Of a stretch of 7,098 nucleotides of DNA, positions 1-5,485 are shown one piece after another. Position numbers and translations under genes: made by a program. The stretch comes from an uncultured Frankiales bacterium (GTDB taxonomy: Bacteria; Actinomycetota; Actinomycetes; Mycobacteriales; SCTD01), in NCBI GenBank assembly GCA_946479905.1, contig CAMLIA010000204.1:1-7098 (forward strand), given 5' to 3'. Below the pieces are notes generated by a model. The model did no database searches and had not been told where the DNA came from. It saw only the letters and a program-made list of their open reading frames with translations. The number at the start of each line of letters is the position of its first letter. Within the stretch, counting starts at the first letter, position 1.

Positions 1-236
1 ACCACCGCAAGAACGGCTTCTTCATCTTCCGGCCCGGTGAGGGCTACGAGTACGTCATGACCCTCACCGCGGCGGGGCTGCTGTTCTGCGGCACGGGCGC
101 CGGCCAGGTCTCGCTCGACCACGCCCTGGACCTCGACGGCTTCGGCTGGCCGACGGCACTCGGCTGCGCGGGCCTGGGCATCGCCGGTGCCCTCGGCCTG
201 CTGGTCACCTTCTGGCGTCCCGCCAAGCCCTCCTAG
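1..236 (+). CDS. DoxX family membrane protein, C-terminal part (5' end outside window)
   Basis: The reading frame is open from base 3 to the TAG at 234-236 and gives the last 77 residues of a protein that starts upstream of the window. It opens with HRKNGFFIFRPGEGYEYV, a segment typical of the actinobacterial DoxX family (small four-helix membrane proteins related to the DoxD/thiosulfate:quinone oxidoreductase subunit; most are of unknown function). Two hydrophobic stretches follow: one around MTLTAAGLLFCGTGAG, then a loop with SLDHALDLDG, then a Gly/Ala/Leu-rich helix ending in FWRP just before the C-terminus. This fits the last two membrane helices of the family. The stop codon overlaps the stop of the convergent dehydrogenase gene by 4 nt. 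Family assignment rests on recognised sequence style. The precise function is not known, and a redox-related membrane role is only inferred from the family name. Confidence 0.8.
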   Translation, partial: HRKNGFFIFRPGEGYEYVMTLTAAGLLFCGTGAGQVSLDHALDLDGFGWPTALGCAGLGIAGALGLLVTFWRPAKPS

Positions 237-1114
237 AGGCGGGCCACCAGGGCCTCGGTCTCCTTCCACAGCCGCCCGGCGACCTCGCGGTCCTCGGCCT
301 CGTTCGACCCCGGGACCGGCCGGCAGGCGGCGAAGTAGCGGCCGCCCTCGAGCCCGGGCTCGGTCGCGCACATCAGGGTCGTCTGGGCACCCTCCTCGGC
401 GGTCAGGAGGAACAGCCGCTCGACCGGACCGAGAGCCCGGCGGACGGCGCTGACCACCCGGCGCCCCTCGAGCCCCTTGGTCGCGATGCCGGTGTACACC
501 GACCCGGGGTGCAGGGCGTACGACCGCAGCCCGGCGGCCCGGTAGTGGTCCTGCAGCTCGTGGGTCATGTGCACGAGCCCGAGCTTCGACTGGCCGTAGG
601 CGTCCCACGAGCTGTAGGACGGCGCCGGGGTGAACATGTGCGCGTTCCGCCCGCGCTGGTGCAGCTTCGACACCACGTTCACGACCCGGGCCTCGCCGGT
701 GGCCTCGGCCGTCCGGAGCAGCAGCGGCAGCAGCAGGTGGGTGAGCTGCATGGTCCCGAGGAAGTTCGTCCGCCAGTGCAGCTCGTAGCCGTCGGCGGAC
801 AACCGCGGCTGCTTCCAGTCCGACATGAGGTCGAGGTGGACGCCTGCGTTGTTGACGAGCACGTCGAGAGCGGGGTGCGTGTCGGCGTACCAGGAGGCGA
901 ACTGCCGGACCGAGCCGCTGTCGGTCAGGTCGAGGGGGTGCGAGCCGCCGCTGCGCGTCGTGGTGACCACCGTCGCGCCCCAGTCGGCGAGGATCCGCGC
1001 GGTCTCGCCGCCGAGCGAGCCTGGCGTGGCGCCGGTGACCACGACGGTCTTGCCCGTCATGTCGACGGGCGTCGCCCGGGGGGCGCGGACGATCCTGCTG
1101 TGCAGCCGGCGCAT
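233..1114 (-). CDS. Short-chain dehydrogenase/reductase (SDR), retinol-dehydrogenase-like
   Basis: This 293-residue NAD(P)-dependent oxidoreductase has the full classical SDR signature: a glycine-rich dinucleotide loop TGATPGSLG (27-35), NNAG (88-91), and the catalytic tetrad Asn118 (TNFLG), Ser149 (NVVSK), Tyr173 and Lys177 (YGQSK), then HPG (202-204). Length and the region around Tyr173 resemble the retinol dehydrogenase/WW-domain oxidoreductase-like SDRs that actinobacteria carry in many copies; the substrate cannot be told. The loop has one extra residue compared with TGxxxGxG. I chose the ATG at 1114 because a TACCTT hexamer lies exactly 7 nt upstream, as expected for a leaderless transcript. 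A TTG at 1123 preceded by GAGGG is an alternative, and Met19 (1060), directly before TGKTVVVTG, is a third. The gene is transcribed away from the carbonic-anhydrase-like gene and ends inside the DoxX stop region. Confidence 0.9.
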   Translation of the reverse strand: MRRLHSRIVRAPRATPVDMTGKTVVVTGATPGSLGGETARILADWGATVVTTTRSGGSHPLDLTDSGSVRQFASWYADTHPALDVLVNNAGVHLDLMSDWKQPRLSADGYELHWRTNFLGTMQLTHLLLPLLLRTAEATGEARVVNVVSKLHQRGRNAHMFTPAPSYSSWDAYGQSKLGLVHMTHELQDHYRAAGLRSYALHPGSVYTGIATKGLEGRRVVSAVRRALGPVERLFLLTAEEGAQTTLMCATEPGLEGGRYFAACRPVPGSNEAEDREVAGRLWKETEALVARL

Positions 1115-1121
1115 GGCTGGC

Positions 1122-1127
1122 AAGGTA
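1122..1127 (-). promoter_or_regulatory. Putative -10 element for the SDR gene (leaderless start)
   Basis: On the minus strand this reads TACCTT, matching the actinobacterial TAnnnT -10 pattern. It is separated by 7 nt (1115-1121) from the ATG at 1114, the spacing at which transcription would begin on the A of the start codon. No convincing -35 box is visible about 17 nt further upstream, and no good Shine-Dalgarno lies at the usual distance from this ATG. An alternative reading is GAGGG acting as a ribosome binding site for a TTG start at 1123. Confidence 0.45.
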
Positions 1128-1233
1128 GGCCCTCGGGGGTCCCTCGGACGAGTGACTCCCCCTCGCCGACGAGCGACCTACCGTGCGGGTACGGCCCCTG
1201 CCACCCAGGCCCCTGGCGGCGGTGGGGGCCGGT

Positions 1234-1239
1234 TATCGT
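1234..1239 (+). promoter_or_regulatory. Putative -10 element for the carbonic-anhydrase-like gene (leaderless start)
   Basis: TATCGT fits TAnnnT and ends 6 nt before the ATG at 1246. The sequence between and before it carries no purine-rich Shine-Dalgarno, so leaderless expression is the simplest reading. No -35 box is evident. The 131-base gap 1115-1245 thus holds divergent promoters. It also contains a direct repeat CCCTCGG (1130-1136 and 1141-1147) and a widely spaced inverted pair GGTAGG (1124-1129) / CCTACC (1177-1182), which may or may not matter. Confidence 0.4.
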
Positions 1240-1245
1240 CCGCGC

Positions 1246-1752
1246 ATGCTCGTCAGCCTCGGGTCCACGGGACCGCGCGTGGACCCGAGCGCCTGGGTGG
1301 CCCCGGGTGCCGTGCTGGCGGGTGACGTGACGGTCGGTCCGGAGGCCAGCATCTGGTACGCGGCGGTGGTGCGCGGCGACGGCGGCGCGATCGTCATCGG
1401 CGCGCGGACCAACATCCAGGACGGGTGCGTGCTGCACAGCGACCCTGGCCTGGGGCTGGAGGTCGCCGAGGGCGTCTCGGTGGGGCACCGCGCGGTGCTC
1501 CACGGCTGCGTCATCGAGGACCACGTCCTGGTGGGCATGGGGGCCATCGTCATGAACGGCGCCCGGATCGGTGCCGGCTCGTTGGTGGCAGCGGGCGCGC
1601 TGGTCACGGAGGGCGCGCAGTTCGCGCCCGGCTCGCTGGTGGTGGGCGCGCCGGCCAAGGCCCGGCGCCAGCTCTCGAACGAGGAGGCCGAGCTGGTGCG
1701 GCACCACGCCGACCACTACGTCACGCTCGCCCGCAGGCACGCCGCCGGCTGA
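1246..1752 (+). CDS. Gamma carbonic anhydrase-like hexapeptide-repeat protein
   Basis: This 168-residue protein belongs to the gamma-class carbonic anhydrase-like family (YrdA/CamH/PaaY group), whose members fold as a left-handed beta-helix and usually form trimers with zinc at subunit interfaces. Hexapeptide repeats of the [LIV]-G-x-x-x-x type run from about residue 18 to 130. The family core RGD (43-45), IGARTNIQDG (51-60) and VLHSD (62-66) is intact. His64, His81 and His86 (VGHRAVLHG) match the three zinc ligands. The acidic loop glutamates of the archaeal Cam enzyme are not evident, as in most short bacterial members, so catalytic carbonic anhydrase activity is uncertain. The C-terminus (LSNEEAELVRHHADHYVTLAR) is the usual trailing helix. 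The ATG at 1246 was preferred over an in-frame GTG at 1183 because the extra residues have no family character. The next gene starts 61 nt downstream with its own strong ribosome binding site. Confidence 0.9.
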   Translation: MLVSLGSTGPRVDPSAWVAPGAVLAGDVTVGPEASIWYAAVVRGDGGAIVIGARTNIQDGCVLHSDPGLGLEVAEGVSVGHRAVLHGCVIEDHVLVGMGAIVMNGARIGAGSLVAAGALVTEGAQFAPGSLVVGAPAKARRQLSNEEAELVRHHADHYVTLARRHAAG

Positions 1753-1801
1753 GGCAGGAGTTCGGCTGCGGTTCTCGAAACAAGCGTGCAACCCTGCCCC
1801 C

Positions 1802-1806
1802 GGAGG
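1802..1806 (+). promoter_or_regulatory. Strong ribosome binding site that sets the start at 1814
   Basis: GGAGG lies 7 nt before the ATG at 1814. This is the only strong Shine-Dalgarno in the window. It fixes the start of the exported phosphoesterase: the reading frame itself stays open back to 1571, but the extra 81 residues are an Arg/Trp-rich shadow of the preceding gene, while the residues from 1814 on form a signal peptide. Confidence 0.85.
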
Positions 1807-1813
1807 TTCCTGC

Positions 1814-4678
1814 ATGGCTCGCTCACTGGTCGCTGTCGGCGTGGCCTTCGGTCTGCTCGTCGGCGGCGTGTCGCTGGCCGGCCACGAGTCCTCCGCACCG
1901 CGCCAGGCCCTCCCGACCGCCACCCCGACCGCTGACGCCCGCTTCCTGCAGCTCACCGGTGGCGACCCCGCGTCGCAGGCGGCGGCCGAGGGCCAGGAGG
2001 CGGGCAGCGCCCGGGCGGCGGCGCTGACGCCCTACGACGCGTGCCAGCGCCGCTCCGGCGTCGTGGCGGCGCTGCCCAACGGCTGGTGCCTGAGCCCTGC
2101 CGGGCGCGCGATCGACGTGCTTCGCTTCCCGCTCGGCGTGCTGCCGACCTCGGACGGTCACGTGGTGGTCACCTCGGACAACGGTGGGGTGCAAGGCCTG
2201 ACCGTCGTGGACCAGAAGACGCTCGCCGCCCGGCAGACGACCGCCGGCAACGTGTTCGTGGGCCTCGCCGAGACGGCCGACCACCGCGTCTACGCCTCCG
2301 GCGGCAACGCCGACCGCGTCTTCCGCTACCGCCTCGTGGGCGGCACCGCGCAGAGCCAGGACGTCACGCAGGACGCGACCTTCCCGATCGGCGGCGCCGT
2401 CAACGGCGTGACCTCCCGCGCCGGCGTGCACTCCGGGCTGCCGGCGGTGGACGGCATCCGGGTCACGTCCTACCCGGGCGCCCTGCAGCCCTACGGCCCC
2501 TACGTGCTGGCCGCGGGCACGCTGTCGGAGATCAGCAACGGCGAGTGCCCGAGCAAGCGTCCCGTCTGCGGCCGGATCAGCGTCATCGACACCCGCACCG
2601 ACACGGTCGTCGGCCGCGCCGCCGTGGGGCAGGACCCCTTCGGGCTCGCCGTCGACCCCGCGCGCAAGCTGCTGTACGTCGCCAACTGGGCGGACGAGGC
2701 GGGGCGCGGCAACGGTGTCGGGACCGTCTCGGTCGTCGACCTGCGCAACCCGCTCAAGCCGCGCGAGGTCGCGTGGGTCAAGGTCGGCCACCACCCCGTC
2801 GCCGTCCAGCTGTCGAAGGACCGCAAGCGGCTGTTCGTCGCCAACACCAACGACGACTCGGTCTCCGTGCTCGACGTCAGCGGTCGCGCCCGCGTGATCG
2901 CGACCCAGTCGGTGCGGCCGGTGCAGGGCGCGCCCGCCGGCGCGCACCCGGACGCCCTCGCGCTCTCGCCCGACGGCAGGACGCTGTTCGTGGCCCTCGC
3001 CGGCGCCAACGCGATCGAGGTCCTCGACGGCCGCACCGGCGCCCGGGTGGCCGGTCACCCGATGTACATCCCGACCGGCTGGTACCCGTCGGCCCTCGCG
3101 GTCACCGGCACGGCGAAGAAGTACCGGCTGTGGGTCACCAACGCGAAGGGCATCGGCCCGTCGATGGGCTACAACGCCAGCGTCTTCGCCAACGGCACGC
3201 AGACCCAGGGCACCCTGAACGTCATCGACCTGCCCGTGCCGGCGAAGACGGCGAACGCCTGGACCGCCGCGGTCCGCAGCAACGACAGCCTCGACGACGC
3301 GAGCGTCGACCCGTGCGCAGCGGGTCGCGGGGTGCGCATCTCGCAGGTGCTCTGCCCGCCGAAGGGCAAGAGCTCGCCGCTCAAGCACGTCGTCTTCGTC
3401 GTCACGGAGAACAAGACGTTCGACCAGTACTTCGGGGACCTGCCGCAGAGCGACAACGGCTGGCGCGCCGACCCGACGTACCTGCTCTACGGCGAGAGCG
3501 TGACGCCGAACCACCACAAGCTGGCCACGACGTACAGCCTCGGGGACAACTTCTTCTCCGACGCCGAGGTCTCGGTCACCGGTCACTCGTGGACGTCGGG
3601 CGCGGTCGCGACCGACCACAACGAGAAGACCTGGCAGGCGGACTACGACGAGGGCATCCGCGGCTCGCACGGCAACGGCGACCCGCTGAAGGGCTCGGTC
3701 GGGGGCGCCCCTGGCTCGGCGATCCAGCAGGGCGAGGACGAGCTCAACGACCCTGAGGGCGGGTACCTGTTCGAGGCCTTCAAGCGGGCCGGGGCGACCC
3801 CGCCCAGCGACCACCCCGGCACGCTGTCGATGGCGATCTACGGGGAGTCCACCGCCCGCACCAGCAAGGGGATGGACGCGTACAAGGCGCCCGGCTGGAA
3901 GGACGGGGACATCTCCTACTCCGACACCTGCCGGGTCCTCACGCTGCGCGACGGCAAGGCGCCCGACGGCCCGTCGCCGGCGTTCTCGGTGGGCAGCGCC
4001 CCCGCCGGCATCGCGTCGGACGACTGCGACGGGCGTGCCCTGGCCACGCCGTTCACGCTGAAGCACTGGATCGACGTGTACAACAGGACGGGCAAGGACA
4101 TCATGCCCAGCTTCATCTACATGTCCCTGCCGCAGAACCACACCCTCGCGACCACGGTGGGCAACCCGACGCCGCAGTCGATGGTGGCCGACAACGACTA
4201 CGCCCTCGGCCTGCTCGTCCAGTCGCTGTCCCGGTCACCGTTCTGGAAGTCCACGGCCGTCATCCAGACCGAGGACGACACCCAGGTCGCGGGTGACCAC
4301 ATCTCGGCGCTGCGCGACTACCTCACCGTCGCCTCGCCGTGGGCCAAGCCCGGCCCGAACCACCAGTACGGGTCGATGCCCGCGGCCCTGCGCACCATCG
4401 AGCAGGTCTTCGGGGTGAAGCCGATCAGCCTCTTCGACCGGCTGGCGACGCCGATGCACGAGGCGTTCGTGCCCTCGCTGCGGGCGAAGCCCGACCTCCG
4501 GCCGTACGCCGTGGTGCGGGGCGCCGTGCCGTTCGACGTCAACACGTCGAGCTCCGCGGGGGCCGCGCTGTCCGGGACCCTGGACTTCTCGACCTACGAC
4601 CGCGTGGACGAGCAGCTGCTCAACGCGATCCTGTACGCCGACGCGCGGCACACGCCGCTCGTCCTGCCCCGCCCCTAG
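1814..4678 (+). CDS. Exported bifunctional YncE-type beta-propeller / alkaline phosphatase family phosphoesterase
   Basis: This 954-residue protein begins with a signal peptide (MARS, then a hydrophobic stretch to about residue 22, no lipobox cysteine). Residues about 85-490 form a YVTN/YncE-type beta-propeller, with blade-like repeats such as ISVIDTRTDTVVG (~255), VSVVDLRNP (~306), VSVLDVSG (~350) and IEVLDGRTG (~401), each paired with an LYVAN/LFVAN-like strand. Residues about 520-900 are a phosphoesterase domain related to phospholipase C and AcpA-type acid phosphatase: HVVFVVTENKTFDQYFG carries the metal-site Glu532-Asn533, GHSW lies at 590-593, and EDDTQVAGDH (820-829) carries the second acidic metal site. 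Eight cysteines occur as four nearby pairs (77/92, 245/252, 501/514, 706/738), as expected for an extracytoplasmic protein with disulfides. No C-terminal membrane anchor is seen. A role in phosphate scavenging or cleavage of phosphodiesters or phospholipids outside the cell is inferred; the substrate is unknown. The domain pairing is a known family architecture. Confidence 0.9.
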   Translation: MARSLVAVGVAFGLLVGGVSLAGHESSAPRQALPTATPTADARFLQLTGGDPASQAAAEGQEAGSARAAALTPYDACQRRSGVVAALPNGWCLSPAGRAIDVLRFPLGVLPTSDGHVVVTSDNGGVQGLTVVDQKTLAARQTTAGNVFVGLAETADHRVYASGGNADRVFRYRLVGGTAQSQDVTQDATFPIGGAVNGVTSRAGVHSGLPAVDGIRVTSYPGALQPYGPYVLAAGTLSEISNGECPSKRPVCGRISVIDTRTDTVVGRAAVGQDPFGLAVDPARKLLYVANWADEAGRGNGVGTVSVVDLRNPLKPREVAWVKVGHHPVAVQLSKDRKRLFVANTNDDSVSVLDVSGRARVIATQSVRPVQGAPAGAHPDALALSPDGRTLFVALAGANAIEVLDGRTGARVAGHPMYIPTGWYPSALAVTGTAKKYRLWVTNAKGIGPSMGYNASVFANGTQTQGTLNVIDLPVPAKTANAWTAAVRSNDSLDDASVDPCAAGRGVRISQVLCPPKGKSSPLKHVVFVVTENKTFDQYFGDLPQSDNGWRADPTYLLYGESVTPNHHKLATTYSLGDNFFSDAEVSVTGHSWTSGAVATDHNEKTWQADYDEGIRGSHGNGDPLKGSVGGAPGSAIQQGEDELNDPEGGYLFEAFKRAGATPPSDHPGTLSMAIYGESTARTSKGMDAYKAPGWKDGDISYSDTCRVLTLRDGKAPDGPSPAFSVGSAPAGIASDDCDGRALATPFTLKHWIDVYNRTGKDIMPSFIYMSLPQNHTLATTVGNPTPQSMVADNDYALGLLVQSLSRSPFWKSTAVIQTEDDTQVAGDHISALRDYLTVASPWAKPGPNHQYGSMPAALRTIEQVFGVKPISLFDRLATPMHEAFVPSLRAKPDLRPYAVVRGAVPFDVNTSSSAGAALSGTLDFSTYDRVDEQLLNAILYADARHTPLVLPRP

Positions 4679-4718
4679 CCGGCTACCGCCCGGTAGCAAG
4701 ACGCAGCCGGGCCGGTAG
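4676..4718 (+). repeat. Overlapping palindromes and repeated CGGTAG half-sites in the intergenic region
   Basis: A perfect 10-base palindrome TAGCCGGCTA (4676-4685) includes the stop codon of the phosphoesterase. It overlaps a second inverted repeat, GCTACCG (4682-4688) and CGGTAGC (4691-4697) around a CC centre. A further CCGGTAG copy lies at 4712-4718, placing CGGTAG units at 4691 and 4713, 22 bases apart on the same strand. No T-run follows, so a classical intrinsic terminator is not supported. The arrangement could be an operator for the acyltransferase gene 19 nt downstream, or a hairpin protecting or ending the upstream transcript. Which of these applies cannot be decided from sequence alone. 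Confidence 0.5.
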
Positions 4719-4736
4719 TGGAGACTCGTCCGCGAC

Positions 4737-5465
4737 ATGACTGAGCCACGCACCGACGCGCCCACGACCGCTCCCGAGGTGACCGAAGCGCCGATCGTGC
4801 GCTCCGGGTACCTGTACTGGGTCATGAAGGTCGTCCTCACGCCCGTCATGACGGTCGCGTTCCGGCCGCGCATCGAGGGGATGGCGAACGTCCCGAAGCG
4901 CGGGCCCGCCCTGCTCGCGTGCAACCACACGTCGTACCTCGACTGGCTGCTGCTGCCACTGGTGGTGCGCACCCGGCGGATCTCGTTCCTCGCGAAGATG
5001 GAGTACTTCACCCGGAAGGGGCTGCGCGGCCGCGGCCAGGCGTACTTCTTCAGCGCGACAGGCCAGGTCCCGATCGACCGGGCCGGGGCGCACGCGTCGC
5101 AGGGCGCGCTGCTGACGGCGGCCCGGCTGCTGCGCGAGGGGCGCCTGGTCGGGGTGTTCCCCGAGGGCACCCGGACCAGGGACGGCCGGCTCAACCGCGG
5201 CCGCACCGGTGTGGCAAGGATGGCCGCCGAGACCGGGGTCCCCGTCATCCCGTGCGCGACCGTCGGGACCTTCGACATCGCACCGCCCGGCGCCAAGGTG
5301 CCGCGGCCGCGCAAGATCGCCGTGCGCTTCGGGTCGCCGATGCCGGCGATCGCGCCGGACCCGACGGCCGAGCAGCTGCGGGAGTGGACCGACGAGCTGA
5401 TGGCGCGGATCTGCGTGCTGTCCGAGCAGGAGTACTCCGGGGTGGACGCGGTGGGCCGCGAGTAG
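4737..5465 (+). CDS. Lysophospholipid acyltransferase (PlsC / 1-acylglycerol-3-phosphate O-acyltransferase family)
   Basis: This 242-residue protein carries the acyltransferase blocks of the PlsC (LPLAT) family in order. Block I is NHTSYLDW (63-70), with the catalytic HX4D pair His64 and Asp69. Block II is the region GQVPIDR (109-115). Block III is FPEGTRTRDG (141-150), which binds the glycerol-phosphate part. Block IV is VPVIPCA (168-174). Family members move an acyl group from acyl-CoA or acyl-ACP to a lysophospholipid at the membrane. A moderately hydrophobic stretch (about 24-42) may be the membrane-facing helix. The first in-frame ATG is used because a TAG stop lies 21 nt before it. Ribosome binding is weak (GGAG 13 nt upstream). 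The gene ends 19 nt before the KstR-like operator and the next start. The acceptor lipid is unknown; actinobacteria have several paralogues, so it need not be the main PlsC. Confidence 0.9.
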   Translation: MTEPRTDAPTTAPEVTEAPIVRSGYLYWVMKVVLTPVMTVAFRPRIEGMANVPKRGPALLACNHTSYLDWLLLPLVVRTRRISFLAKMEYFTRKGLRGRGQAYFFSATGQVPIDRAGAHASQGALLTAARLLREGRLVGVFPEGTRTRDGRLNRGRTGVARMAAETGVPVIPCATVGTFDIAPPGAKVPRPRKIAVRFGSPMPAIAPDPTAEQLREWTDELMARICVLSEQEYSGVDAVGRE

Positions 5466-5471
5466 CCCTGG

Positions 5472-5485
5472 TAGAACGTGTTCTA
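5472..5485 (+). promoter_or_regulatory. KstR-type operator overlapping the start codon
   Basis: TAGAACGTGTTCTA is a perfect inverted repeat (TAGAAC / GTTCTA around GT). It matches every fixed position of TnnAACnnGTTnnA, the published binding motif of the TetR-family repressor KstR, which controls sterol side-chain and ring degradation and other lipid genes in mycobacteria and rhodococci. The last base is the A of the ATG at 5485. The left arm, TAGAAC, also sits exactly where a -10 box would lie for a leaderless transcript (7 nt before the ATG), and there is no Shine-Dalgarno. A bound repressor would therefore cover both the promoter and the transcription start. The motif match is seen directly. 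That KstR itself, rather than another TetR protein with a similar site, binds here is inferred. Confidence 0.75.

Noticed and set aside
1183..1245. GTG start giving the carbonic-anhydrase-like protein 21 more residues
   Set aside because: The added residues are Pro/Arg-rich, unlike the family N-terminus, and the ATG at 1246 is correctly placed behind TATCGT.
1571..1813. 81-residue N-terminal extension of the exported phosphoesterase
   Set aside because: It would overlap the preceding gene and is Arg/Trp/Pro-rich. The ATG at 1814 has GGAGG 7 nt upstream and begins a signal peptide.
1057..1956. 299-codon minus-strand frame across the carbonic-anhydrase-like gene and the divergent promoters
   Set aside because: It lies antisense to a gene with intact hexapeptide repeats and zinc ligands, overlaps the SDR start, and shows only shadow composition.
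2041..3756. 571-codon plus-strand frame overlapping the phosphoesterase
   Set aside because: Arg/Pro/Gly-rich frame-shifted shadow of the same DNA with no recognisable domain.
1823..4141. 772-codon open frame on the minus strand opposite the phosphoesterase gene
   Set aside because: The product is dominated by Arg, Gly, Ala, Val and Asp in a low-complexity pattern typical of antisense frames in GC-rich genes, and has no family motif. The plus-strand frame has clear domains.
4682..4697. Rho-independent terminator after the phosphoesterase
   Set aside because: The stem is good but the following bases are not T-rich, so it is reported only as a palindrome of unknown role.
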